This document shows, in pieces, positions 1 to 7,533 of a stretch of DNA of 14,703 nt. A model generated the notes under the pieces. That model did no database searches, was not told the origin of the DNA, and worked only from the letters and a program-made list of their open reading frames with translations. Position 1 is the stretch's first letter, and each line of letters starts with the position of its first letter. Source of the stretch: Pseudomonadota bacterium (lineage in GTDB: Bacteria; Pseudomonadota; Gammaproteobacteria; Xanthomonadales; Marinicellaceae); the NCBI GenBank assembly GCA_008501575.1, contig QQUO01000220.1, positions 1-14,703 on the forward strand, in the 5' to 3' direction. The position numbers were made by a program, and so were the translations under genes.

Positions 1-1
1 A

Positions 2-1573
2 AGCCTGTTAGTAGATAAAACCTGTGAAAAGACCCGTAAAACCGGTCAATGGGTGGCTCGATACTTTTTAAGTGCCGGTGTGGTGGTGTGGTTGTTGGCC
101 ATGATGCTTGAAATCCATCGCTTCTTGCCATTACAACAATTGCTGTGGATTGAAGCCATGATGGCAATCACAGCGGCAGCGTTGTTATGGCTGGGGCATA
201 AAAAAGCACTACCTGATTTTAAATGGGCGGCCCTGTCAGTGGTGTTCGGCATGATAATACCGCTGTATTTAAGTTTAGTTAGTCACGCTTGGCCGATACC
301 GGTGTTTTCTGCAGATTCTTTGCCACTGATTAATGTCACGTTTGCGGCTTTGTTAATTTATTTTTTAACACATTTTTTAATGGCACATTATTGGCGAACA
401 GGCGCAGCTGTTGAGTCAGTTTATAACCGGCTGATTGTCCGCAGTTTAATGGTAATGGCTTTGCTGTCCTGGGTTGTGAATGGTATCTATGAAATTGATA
501 AATTCTTTAATCTACCCGGCTTGTTAACGGTCATTGTGGTCTTTTTCAGTGCTTCTTTTGTGTTGTTTATCTGGTTGGCACATTATTTGAAGTGGCCAGA
601 TTTGCATCGTATTAAATACGGAATGACGCCATTGTTGCTGCTATTGGCATTGTTAACACCTATATTTCAAGACTTTCACCAAGCGTTCGGTTTAGTTGCT
701 TGGCTAGCCGCTTTTGCGGTTAATTATTGGCTATTAAAATTGTACGCCAAACGGATGCAGGCTATTGATTATTACCACACGTTCAGTTTATGGCTATTGA
801 GTTACATCGCCGTTTATGAATTTGTGACTTTAATTGCTGAACAAATGGGTCGCCATACAATTTGGCATTCGGCCTCATTTGCTGCCATGTTGTTAGCGCT
901 ATCGGCCACCGTGTTTATGTTAAGGAATAAATTGAAATGGCCATTATTGGCACAACCTAAAGCCTACTTTAAATGGGCGTTGCCGGTGATGATGTGGGTT
1001 TTATGGGGCGCCATTGTACTATTGAATATAAAAAATCCGGGTAGTTTGAATGGCGTGCCTTATGTGCCGGTTTTAAATGTTATTGATGTCCTGGGTTTGC
1101 TGACCTTATTATTGGCGATAAAAATGCATCAGGACAATCCATCGGTGTTCTTTGTTGATAGTATGAAAGTAAACTATGTGTTGTTAGCCGTCACCGGGTT
1201 TTTAATGCTGAATGCCACCATGTTGCGTTGTTTCCATTATTGGTACGGCATTGACTATAAGTTGATTGATTTAATGACGTCCTTTAGGGTACAAACCGGC
1301 TTTAGTATTTTGTGGGCAGCCACGGCAGTCACGTTAATGGTCATGGCCGCCCGTAAAAAGAGCCGGGCCGTGTGGTTATTGGGTCTGGCGTTAATGATTG
1401 TGGTGGTGGCCAAATTGTTCTTGGTTGATATGTCAGCTTCAGGCAGTATTGAGCGTATTGTGGCCTTTTTATCAGTGGGCCTGTTATTGTCCTTGGTGGG
1501 TTATTTCTCGCCCTTGCCACCGACATCCAAGTCTGAAGCACACATTGAAGCAGGTGAACCTCATGAAGCTTGA
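2..1573 (+). CDS. DUF2339 family multi-pass membrane protein, C-terminal part
   Basis: The frame is open to the left window edge, so the true start lies outside. The GTG at 53 is only an internal codon, because the residues before it (SLLVDKTCEKTRKTGQW) continue the same frame without a stop. What is visible is about 523 residues of nearly continuous hydrophobic helices separated by short loops with W, Y and K residues, ending in a short hydrophilic tail rich in E and H. This pattern and the following DUF3999 gene fit the DUF2339 family of predicted inner-membrane proteins, which are usually about 900-1000 residues long; the missing N-terminal half would carry the start and the soluble or coiled-coil region. 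Its stop overlaps the next start by 11 bases, so the two are probably co-translated. The biochemical role of the family is unknown to me. The family call rests on sequence character and gene pairing, not on a search. Confidence 0.8.
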   Translation, partial: SLLVDKTCEKTRKTGQWVARYFLSAGVVVWLLAMMLEIHRFLPLQQLLWIEAMMAITAAALLWLGHKKALPDFKWAALSVVFGMIIPLYLSLVSHAWPIPVFSADSLPLINVTFAALLIYFLTHFLMAHYWRTGAAVESVYNRLIVRSLMVMALLSWVVNGIYEIDKFFNLPGLLTVIVVFFSASFVLFIWLAHYLKWPDLHRIKYGMTPLLLLLALLTPIFQDFHQAFGLVAWLAAFAVNYWLLKLYAKRMQAIDYYHTFSLWLLSYIAVYEFVTLIAEQMGRHTIWHSASFAAMLLALSATVFMLRNKLKWPLLAQPKAYFKWALPVMMWVLWGAIVLLNIKNPGSLNGVPYVPVLNVIDVLGLLTLLLAIKMHQDNPSVFFVDSMKVNYVLLAVTGFLMLNATMLRCFHYWYGIDYKLIDLMTSFRVQTGFSILWAATAVTLMVMAARKKSRAVWLLGLALMIVVVAKLFLVDMSASGSIERIVAFLSVGLLLSLVGYFSPLPPTSKSEAHIEAGEPHEA

Positions 1574-2945
1574 ATTCTTAAAACATATTATGGGGGTGAT
1601 TCTATTGCTGGCCTTATGGCCGGTTTCGGCGGCTGAATTTAAGCATCAAATTTCGTTGACTGTAAATGACGACGCCAATGCCTTTGTTTTTGATTTGCCG
1701 GCAGCAGTTTATCAGAATGCCTATTATCCGGATTTGCGAGATATACGGGTTTTCAACGTCCAGGCAGATCAGGTGCCGATGCGATTGGTGTTACAGCATG
1801 ATGAGGTCAAGCAGACTTTTTCTGCCAGTACTTTGCCGATTTTCTCACTGAATCAAACGCTACAAATACCGATTTCAACTAAACAGGTTAAAACCTCTTG
1901 GAGCGGTGATCAGCAAAGTTATAGCGTCTCCACCTCAAACTCAGTACGTAATTATGTGCAGAACAAGGAGGCTGTCAGCTTAAACACGCTGTTAATTGAT
2001 GCCTCAGTTATTAAAGGTAAAAAGGCTTTGGCTTTACAATTAAAGTGGTCTTTTGCCAGTGCCGGTAATCGGGTTTTTTATGTAGCTTTACAGGGCAGTC
2101 ATGACTTGGCAAACTGGCAGCCCGTAACTAATCGGCACAAGTTAATTGAGTTAAATACCGGTGAGCGGGTGGTGCTTGAAAACCGCATTCCATTACAGGG
2201 CAGTTCATATGATTATTATCAACTGCGCTTTTTGAATCAACCCATTCCTGAAATACAAGAAGTTAAAGCGGTTATGGTGAATCAGGCCATCACCCAGCCA
2301 ATACAATGGACTGAATTGGATTCATGGCAGCTTAGACAAACAGAAAATGCTGATTATGTGGTTGAGTGGGATACGGGTGGTTATTTCCCGGTTGAAGGCC
2401 TGCGTTTGGGTTTTGATTACAGAAACCTGATGGCTGATGTTCAATTGTACGCAAGGCCTTCAAAAGAAGCTCACTGGCAGCGGGTAGCAAATGGCAGTGT
2501 TTATGACATTGGCGATGGTGACATGGCCATGTTTAATAATCAGTTGGATTTTAACCCCCAACGACATCGTTATTGGCGATTAGTCAGCCGCTCGGAAATA
2601 TCCAGCCAATGGATTAACCAGATATCCTTTGCTTGGCGGCAACAGCAATTACAGTTTTTAGCGCAAGGTGATGGTCCTTACGTGCTTAAATTAGGCTCAC
2701 AAGACACAAAGTCCAAAGCCTCCAACCAATGGTACAAGCGACTACCTCAAGATATGCGGCAATCCATGTTTTCAAATGCAGTGACTTTGGGCGCTATGCA
2801 ACAACCACTCCAAGAAATCAAAATTGAAAAACCACCTGGTTTCAACTATAGCCGCTGGCTATTTTGGGGTCTGCTGGTGATTGTTTTAAGCCTATTATTG
2901 ACCATGGCGACCAAGTTATTGAAAGAAGTCGGCGATGATGAGTAA
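1563..2945 (+). CDS. DUF3999 family exported, membrane-anchored protein
   Basis: A 460-residue protein. The ATG at 1563 is chosen because AGGTG lies 6 bases upstream and the product then begins with a clean signal peptide: K2 and K7, a hydrophobic core about 9-19, and a likely cleavage after VSA or SAA near residues 23-24. The open frame extends further upstream, but that part lies inside the preceding gene in another frame. The mature part is rich in beta-type sequence with many W, Y and Q residues, as expected for a periplasmic domain. One C-terminal membrane helix lies at about 432-452, followed by a short cytoplasmic tail ending in GDDE. The size, the topology and the position directly after a DUF2339 gene fit DUF3999, which commonly pairs with DUF2339. 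The two probably form one envelope complex (inference). Function unknown. Confidence 0.8.
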   Translation: MKLEFLKHIMGVILLLALWPVSAAEFKHQISLTVNDDANAFVFDLPAAVYQNAYYPDLRDIRVFNVQADQVPMRLVLQHDEVKQTFSASTLPIFSLNQTLQIPISTKQVKTSWSGDQQSYSVSTSNSVRNYVQNKEAVSLNTLLIDASVIKGKKALALQLKWSFASAGNRVFYVALQGSHDLANWQPVTNRHKLIELNTGERVVLENRIPLQGSSYDYYQLRFLNQPIPEIQEVKAVMVNQAITQPIQWTELDSWQLRQTENADYVVEWDTGGYFPVEGLRLGFDYRNLMADVQLYARPSKEAHWQRVANGSVYDIGDGDMAMFNNQLDFNPQRHRYWRLVSRSEISSQWINQISFAWRQQQLQFLAQGDGPYVLKLGSQDTKSKASNQWYKRLPQDMRQSMFSNAVTLGAMQQPLQEIKIEKPPGFNYSRWLFWGLLVIVLSLLLTMATKLLKEVGDDE

Positions 2946-3323
2946 TCTATATTTGACGAATGGCTTTTAAATGGACGTTTGTAAATAAGCAATAAATAAG
3001 GTATTTTTTAAGCAAATGTGCTACTTTAATTAAGCCTGAAATATGTTCACAAGATGCTTGTTTGACAGGCACACAAAAAGAGAGACATTTGTATTAATCA
3101 CATACCATGTTAAAAAGTTTAAAAATTTCACTACTCTACGTTAGAAAACTTGTCAATAGCACCACGACCTATTCGTTTTTTATTCGCAGGCTTCTTGCCT
3201 TCGGCAAACCGCCTGCGAAACAAATCGGGTCTATTAACTACGTTTCCTGCCTTGATTGGCAAAATTTTAAATTTTTTTTCCAAAGGCGTAGATTAATTTA
3301 AAGGTCTCTAAGTGGAGAAAAAT
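2946..3323. other. Intergenic region with hairpin element, no convincing gene
   Basis: No protein gene is supported here. A 64-codon frame at 3107-3301 runs straight through a hairpin and has no ribosome binding site, so it is taken as chance. A perfect TTGACA sits at 3062-3067, but no good -10 box lies at normal spacing, so a promoter for the downstream glsB-like gene is only possible. The main structure is the hairpin at 3183-3219, flanked by AT-rich stretches (around 3115-3130 and 3261-3280) that are loosely complementary to each other. That hints at a short non-autonomous repeat unit of roughly 190 bases. Confidence 0.5.
3183..3219. repeat. Two-tier hairpin, possible REP/MITE-like element
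   Basis: The outer arms TTCGCAGGC (3183-3191) and GCCTGCGAA (3211-3219) are perfectly complementary. Inside them TTGCC (3195-3199) and GGCAA (3203-3207) form a second stem around a 3-base loop. Neither strand has a U-run directly after the stem, so it is not a simple rho-independent terminator. Its extragenic position and compact palindrome resemble REP-type repeats, but only one copy is visible in this window. Confidence 0.6.
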
Positions 3324-3584
3324 ATGACACTCGAAGGTTTTTTAATTATTTGTTTGATTGGTGGTATTGCCGGTTGGTTGGCCGGAGTGTTGGTCAAAGG
3401 CTATGGCTTTGGTATTGTGGCCAACATCTTAATTGGTATTGTCGGTGCATTTATTGGCAGTTGGCTGTTTACCCAGATGGGAATCTCCATTGCCGGTGGT
3501 ATTTTAGGGAGCATTATTGTCGCCACCATTGGCGCGGTGGTGCTGCTACTGGTTATTGGAGTGATTAGGAAAGCAACCAAATAA
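3324..3584 (+). CDS. GlsB/YeaQ/YmgE family small membrane protein
   Basis: An 86-residue, almost entirely hydrophobic protein, the usual length for the transglycosylase-associated (GlsB/YeaQ/YmgE) family. The family pattern is clear: an N-terminal helix with LIGGIAGWLAG, a glycine-rich middle (ILIGIVGAFIGSWL) and a final helix before a short basic tail (IRKATK). The start is ATG 3324 because GGAG at 3314-3317 is correctly spaced before it; a GTG at 3312 in the same frame would overlap that ribosome binding site. Members sit in the inner membrane and are often stress-induced, but their molecular activity is not established. It appears to be a single-gene unit, with a long leader containing a hairpin element upstream and a terminator downstream. 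Confidence 0.88.
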   Translation: MTLEGFLIICLIGGIAGWLAGVLVKGYGFGIVANILIGIVGAFIGSWLFTQMGISIAGGILGSIIVATIGAVVLLLVIGVIRKATK

Positions 3585-3609
3585 CAACTGACAAAAATAA
3601 CAAAAACCC

Positions 3610-3633
3610 CCAGGCTGCTACTGGTTTTTTTTT
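3610..3633 (+). terminator. Rho-independent terminator after the GlsB-like gene
   Basis: The short stem CCAG (3610-3613) with CTGG (3621-3624) around a 7-base loop is followed at once by nine T residues (3625-3633). The A-run before the stem could pair weakly with the T-run, allowing some termination in the reverse direction. The stem is short, so efficiency may be modest. Confidence 0.6.
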
Positions 3634-3698
3634 GATTGTATCGTCAGTGTTTTTGTTTAAATCAGTTATGATGAAACCCAAAAGTTGAGGATAAAATT

Positions 3699-4121
3699 AT
3701 GGATAAAGTATTAAAGGCCAACGGCCAATGTTTATGTGGTGCGGTGCGTTTTGTGGCTCACTCAGCGAGTCAATCTGTCGGGGCTTGTCATTGTAATACC
3801 TGTCGAAAATGGACCGGCGGGCCGCTTATGGCGGTCGAATGTGGTACGGATGTTGAGTTTTCTGGGCAGGATTCGATTGGTATTTATGCGTCTTCGGATT
3901 GGGCGGAGCGTGGTTTTTGTAAAAAATGCGGCACCGGTTTGTTCTATAAACTCAAACAACCCGGGCTTTACATTATGCCCGCGGGTATTTTGGATATTGA
4001 ATCCCAGTTAAATTTTGATAATCAGGTTTTTATTGATGAGAAGCCCGGCTATTATTGTTTCTCAAATCAAACCAAAAACCTAACCGGTGCCGAATTATTT
4101 GCTCAGTTTGGCGCCGAGTAG
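3699..4121 (+). CDS. GFA family zinc-binding protein (glutathione-dependent formaldehyde-activating-like)
   Basis: A 140-residue protein, typical of the GFA/CENP-V fold. The zinc-binding cysteines are all present: C11 and C13 (CLCG), C30, C32 and C35 (CHCNTC), and C74 and C77 (CKKCG). In the founding enzyme Gfa this fold binds glutathione and speeds S-hydroxymethylglutathione formation, but most family members have no proven substrate, so a formaldehyde role should not be assumed. ATG 3699 has GAGG at 3687-3690, a good spacing of 8 bases. The gene stands alone between the terminator at 3610-3633 and the TraB-like gene. The product is probably cytoplasmic, as no signal or membrane segment is seen. 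Confidence 0.88.
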   Translation: MDKVLKANGQCLCGAVRFVAHSASQSVGACHCNTCRKWTGGPLMAVECGTDVEFSGQDSIGIYASSDWAERGFCKKCGTGLFYKLKQPGLYIMPAGILDIESQLNFDNQVFIDEKPGYYCFSNQTKNLTGAELFAQFGAE

Positions 4122-4193
4122 GTTTTTTTAAATAATTGTGTCACAAAAAGTCTGTTTCGTTACTAACTGTGTAACTTCTAAAAAAATGAGAAT

Positions 4194-5102
4194 ATGATGA
4201 AAAAAATTATTTCTGTAACAATTTTGATTGCTTGGATTGTGGGTTTTTCCATTGGTTTCAGCAAAGCCTATAACAAAACCGATGACCAGTCATTAGTAAA
4301 ATCAGTGGTCTGGGAGGTTACTGGCCCGAATATTGAAAAGCCCTCTTATTTGGTTGGCACCATGCATTTAATGTGTGAAAAAGACTTTGCCATTAGCCCG
4401 AAAATTAAATCCATTTATAAAAAATCAGAGCAAGCCTACTTCGAGTTGGATTTTGATGATCCGGATTTAAACAGCCAAATGATGGCTGCCATGGTGGCTA
4501 AAGAGCCATTGAAAGAACGTTTTTCGGAAGAACAATATGCGCAATTTGCCGGGTTTTTAGAAGGACACAGTCAGTATAAAATTGAAATGTTTGAGCAGCT
4601 TGAATATATTGCCATTATCTCAGCGTTAACTGTGGAGTCCCTGGCTTGTTCTAATATAAAGACGCTCGACAATGAGCTGACGAATTTAGCACAAAAATTA
4701 GATATGCCCATTTATGGTTTAGAAACCGTGGCCGATCAAATGCAGGCTGTGGCAGTCATGAACCCGAAAAAAGGCCAGCTGATGTCAGAAGAAGAGTTAG
4801 CCATGTTTACTGAATTAGATCAGGTTTTAAATAAAATGGTCGAACTCTATCAACAAGAAGATATTGTTGGCATGTTTGATTTTATGGCCAATTATCCGGG
4901 ATCAGTCGATAATTGGGATGAAGTGAAACGGATTCTCTTTGATGACAGAAACAAAAACTGGGCCGCCAAAATTCCCGGCATTGCCCAAGCAAAACCGACT
5001 GTCTTCGCCTTTGGTGCCGGTCATTTAGCCGGGGAACAGGGTGTCATTCAATTACTGCGGGATGCGGGTTTAACTGTTAAGCCAATTATGGAATTAAATT
5101 AA
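4194..5102 (+). CDS. TraB/GumN family protein
   Basis: A 302-residue protein with the two landmark motifs of the TraB/GumN family: GTMH near the N-terminus (residues 55-58, in YLVGTMHL) and GAGH near the C-terminus (residues 274-277, in FAFGAGHLAGEQG). The two conserved histidines and the acidic residues between them are thought to form a metal site; some members of this broad superfamily are proposed metalloproteases. Residues 4-22 form a signal peptide or signal anchor, placing the main domain outside the inner membrane. The first two codons are both ATG (4194 and 4197); GAG at 4188-4190 suits the second slightly better. The length matches bacterial GumN-like proteins. Its substrate is unknown, and no partner gene is evident nearby. 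Confidence 0.85.
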   Translation: MMKKIISVTILIAWIVGFSIGFSKAYNKTDDQSLVKSVVWEVTGPNIEKPSYLVGTMHLMCEKDFAISPKIKSIYKKSEQAYFELDFDDPDLNSQMMAAMVAKEPLKERFSEEQYAQFAGFLEGHSQYKIEMFEQLEYIAIISALTVESLACSNIKTLDNELTNLAQKLDMPIYGLETVADQMQAVAVMNPKKGQLMSEEELAMFTELDQVLNKMVELYQQEDIVGMFDFMANYPGSVDNWDEVKRILFDDRNKNWAAKIPGIAQAKPTVFAFGAGHLAGEQGVIQLLRDAGLTVKPIMELN

Positions 5103-5110
5103 GCCCATGG

Positions 5111-5278
5111 GTGAAATATTTGACGGATATTGCTTTTTGGATTATGGCGATTATGATCGTCTATACCGATAAAACGTTTAAATCTGTCTATAAGATGAGC
5201 CACTACGGGCTGCAAATAGTGATTGCCGAACTGACATATCTTTCTTGCAGTGCCAATTTCAGCCCTGTGTTAAAATAA
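5111..5278 (+). CDS. Possible 55-residue membrane-type small ORF
   Basis: A GTG-started frame of 55 codons fills most of the gap between the TraB-like and DUF3667 genes. It reads MKYLTDIAFWIMAIMIVYTD at the start, so it could encode one membrane helix. There is no ribosome binding site before the GTG, nor before the internal ATG codons at 5144 and 5153. It may be chance, a decayed gene, or a small protein translated by coupling from the upstream stop at 5102. Confidence 0.2.
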   Translation: MKYLTDIAFWIMAIMIVYTDKTFKSVYKMSHYGLQIVIAELTYLSCSANFSPVLK

Positions 5279-5311
5279 TTCACTGTTTAAATATGCAGGT
5301 CGAATTAAAAA

Positions 5312-6403
5312 GTGGGGTCGATTGTTAAACAGCAACACAGCACTGAACGCGTGTGTCCAAATTGTGGCGGAAGTTATTCCGTAAGTTATGATTATTGTCC
5401 GCATTGCAGTCAGAAATCAGGATTAGGTCTACACAGCGTTTGGCATATGATTTGGCAATTCTTTGCCAATACCTTTAATCTTGAGTCGAAATTAACCCAA
5501 ACGGGCACCGGCCTGGTTAAACCCGGCTTTTTAACCCGTGAATACCTCGCCACTCGTCGGGTCAACTACTTATCGCCGATTCGGGTCTTTATTGTCCTGA
5601 TGTTTTTAATGTTTTTTATATTGTCATTGTCCGGCATAGATTTTTTAAGCTTTAATAGCCAGGATTTTAATAATGGCATGGAAAAAGTTAAGCAACGGCA
5701 ACTCAATCGTGACAATATTCTACAAACGCTGTCCGTTGATAATTATATCAATCAGCAATTAAACAAAGTCAGCGAATTAATTCTTCAGCGCGATCAATCC
5801 CAAGAAGTCATTGAGCAAGCTAATCAGTTAATTAAAGACCTCCAGGATTTGTTGCAATTACAACTGGATAAGACTTTTTCAACGACTTTTTTTGGTGAGC
5901 GTTATGAGATATTGCGTCGAGATATTTATCAACTTAATGCTGATGAAATTATCGAAAAATATCAAATTACATCACTATTAGATCAGCTTACATTCCGGGC
6001 AATGTTGCGTTTTACGCAAGATCCACGCGGATTCTTGAAGTTTCTGTTTGGCAACATGACCTGGGCTTTTTTTCTGGATGTCCTGTTAATGGCCGGTATT
6101 TTTAAGCTGTTCTACCCGAAAACCAGGTATGTGGTTCATTTTGTGTATCATCTGCACATCAGGTCATTTATTTTCTTAATCATTATGTTGGGCACGGGAT
6201 TATACTGGTTGCTCCCGAGTTCTTGGACCGTCGCTTTTTTAGCTTTAACCATTCTTACCTATATTGCCATCAGCTTACACCGTGTGTACCAGAAAAAAAT
6301 AATCAAAACCAGTCTCTATTTCATTGTCTTTGTGCCACTGGCCATGATTAGTTTCTTTATTATCACCTTCGTGGTGATGTTTATCAGCTCCATTATGTTT
6401 TAA
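5312..6403 (+). CDS. DUF3667 domain-containing zinc-ribbon membrane protein
   Basis: Up to 363 residues. It opens with a four-cysteine zinc ribbon (CPNC at 15-18 and CPHC at 29-32). A segment at about 60-100 then reads TGLVKPGFLTREYLATRRV followed by NYLSPIRVF, the hallmark of DUF3667, running into the first membrane helix (about 91-107). A charged, helix-forming, probably coiled-coil stretch (about 120-190) precedes four or five further membrane helices (about 248-266, 283-302, 304-322 and 334-360). Its role is unknown; it may sense or organise something at the inner membrane (inference). The start is weakly defined: a stop at 5306-5308 forces a start at or after GTG 5312, where AGG is 12 bases away, too far to be convincing. 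GTG 5351 would still keep the first zinc cysteine. The methyltransferase gene follows after only 8 bases, suggesting co-transcription. Confidence 0.8.
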   Translation: MGSIVKQQHSTERVCPNCGGSYSVSYDYCPHCSQKSGLGLHSVWHMIWQFFANTFNLESKLTQTGTGLVKPGFLTREYLATRRVNYLSPIRVFIVLMFLMFFILSLSGIDFLSFNSQDFNNGMEKVKQRQLNRDNILQTLSVDNYINQQLNKVSELILQRDQSQEVIEQANQLIKDLQDLLQLQLDKTFSTTFFGERYEILRRDIYQLNADEIIEKYQITSLLDQLTFRAMLRFTQDPRGFLKFLFGNMTWAFFLDVLLMAGIFKLFYPKTRYVVHFVYHLHIRSFIFLIIMLGTGLYWLLPSSWTVAFLALTILTYIAISLHRVYQKKIIKTSLYFIVFVPLAMISFFIITFVVMFISSIMF

Positions 6404-6411
6404 CAAACCTT

Positions 6412-7035
6412 ATGAAGGATAACAGCGGAAAACAAGCCCATTGGAATCATATATTCAGAGATAAACCGGAGGAATCCTTGGGCTGGTATGAGCAGGATGT
6501 TTCTTATACCTTGGATTTCTTTCCGGAGGGGATATTGGCTGAGCCGCAAACGATATTTATCGCCGGGGCCGGAACCTCGCAATTGGTGGATGGTTTGTTG
6601 GCCATGGGGCATCGACTGATTCTTAATGACATCAGTGATGCGGCACTGGCAAAGTTGCGTGGTCGGATTGGAAAGCAGGATGCTGTAATTTGGTTAGCGG
6701 CTGATTTATCGCAAGCATTACCGGATGATTTACCACCAGTGGATATCTGGATTGATCGGGCGGTGTTGCATTTTTTGATTGATGAGCAAGCAATAAAGCA
6801 GTACTTCGCCAGTCTTAATCGTCTGGTTAAATCTGCTGGTTTTGTGCTGTTGGCGGAGTTTGCAGAGACCGGTGCCGAGCGCTGTGCGGGCTTACCGGTT
6901 CACCGTTATTCGCTGGCTGCGATGAATCGGCGGATGTTGCCGGTCTTTAGTTTGCTCAAACATGCTCATTATGACTATATCACGCCTGCAGGCGGAAATC
7001 GGCCCTATTTGTATGCGCTATATCAAAGAAATTGA
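6412..7035 (+). CDS. Class I SAM-dependent methyltransferase
   Basis: A 207-residue protein with the Rossmann-like methyltransferase order. A WNHIF...WYEQ N-terminal cap (11-27) is typical of small-molecule methyltransferases. Motif I is IFIAGAGTS (48-56) for S-adenosylmethionine, an acidic residue ends strand 2 (D73 in LNDIS), AADLS lies at 96-100, and DIWIDRAVLHFL (111-122) forms the post-strand-4 region. The product is cytoplasmic; its acceptor substrate cannot be told from the sequence. No Shine-Dalgarno site is visible before ATG 6412, and the stop of the DUF3667 gene lies 8 bases upstream, so translation may depend on coupling. It is the last chromosomal gene before the inserted element, which starts about 25 bases after its stop. 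Confidence 0.85.
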   Translation: MKDNSGKQAHWNHIFRDKPEESLGWYEQDVSYTLDFFPEGILAEPQTIFIAGAGTSQLVDGLLAMGHRLILNDISDAALAKLRGRIGKQDAVIWLAADLSQALPDDLPPVDIWIDRAVLHFLIDEQAIKQYFASLNRLVKSAGFVLLAEFAETGAERCAGLPVHRYSLAAMNRRMLPVFSLLKHAHYDYITPAGGNRPYLYALYQRN

Positions 7036-7058
7036 AGTAACTAAAGAAGGAATTAATC

Positions 7059-7079
7059 AATGGTGCGAGGGAGAGAATC
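7059..7079. repeat. Left attachment site (tRNA-Leu 3' fragment)
   Basis: AATGGTGC (7059-7066) followed by GAGGGAGAGAATC (7067-7079) repeats the tRNA-Leu 3' end at 14321-14342 in the same orientation. One C of the tRNA sequence GCCGAG is missing here (GCGAG). This is the displaced original end of the target gene. Confidence 0.85.
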
Positions 7080-7130
7080 ACATTAGTTTTTAAGTTATTG
7101 ATAATAAAGACTATAGAAGAAAAACATAAA

Positions 7131-7153
7131 AAGTTACCAACGAAGTTACCAGC
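7131..7153. repeat. Tandem arm-type sites, left end
   Basis: AAGTTACCAAC (7131-7141) and AAGTTACCAGC (7143-7153) are repeated with a 12-base period, about 50 bases inside the left attachment site. The same tandem pair occurs at 14186-14208 inside the right end. They are probable binding sites for the integrase N-terminal domain (inference). Confidence 0.65.
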
Positions 7154-7224
7154 AAAAATTTATATGACTTTTTTAGTTTTAAAAGAAATTAGATTATCTT
7201 TTTAGCTTATTATGGCTGTAAGAT

Positions 7225-7521
7225 ATGTTAAGAGCCATGACAATTAATTATTTTAATGTTATAGTTATTAAACGACAATTGACAACAAAATGTATTATGA
7301 GACAGGATAAATTTAAATCACATTTTAAATACAAGTTCTCCAAAATATTTGATTTTTCTGGTGCCAGTGCTGAAACTATTAAAGATATTAAAAAGCATAT
7401 TGATCCATCAATGAGAGTAGTTGGAAGAGGTGGGCTCGAAAGATCTATACATTCCGTTAAAACTTCAGATAACTACAAAGAAATCATTTCTAAATTGCGA
7501 CGTCATCAAAAGACTGGCTGA
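7225..7521 (+). CDS. Small basic protein of unknown function, first gene of cargo pair
   Basis: I do not recognise this protein. The frame allows 98 residues from ATG 7225, with alternative ATG starts at 7237 and 7297 (74 residues). None has a clear ribosome binding site, so the start is uncertain. The part most likely to be folded begins at MRQDKFKSHF and contains FDFSGASAETIKDIKKHI, then a GRGGLERS turn and a lysine- and arginine-rich tail (KLRRHQKTG). There is no membrane segment after residue 25, so it is likely cytoplasmic; its charge would suit binding a nucleic acid or an acidic partner (inference). The membrane protein gene follows after 12 bases, pointing to one transcript. Its base composition is much more AT-rich than that of the chromosomal genes. 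Candidate roles include regulator, adaptor or antitoxin-like partner, none of them proven. Confidence 0.6.
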   Translation: MLRAMTINYFNVIVIKRQLTTKCIMRQDKFKSHFKYKFSKIFDFSGASAETIKDIKKHIDPSMRVVGRGGLERSIHSVKTSDNYKEIISKLRRHQKTG

Positions 7522-7533
7522 TTTTATTATCAG

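Noticed and set aside
3062..3097. Promoter with perfect TTGACA
   Set aside because: The nearest good -10-like hexamer (TATTAA at 3092) is 24 bases away; only a poor ACATTT lies at normal spacing.
3107..3301. 64-codon ORF before the GlsB-like gene
   Set aside because: It crosses the hairpin repeat, lacks a ribosome binding site and has no protein-like pattern.
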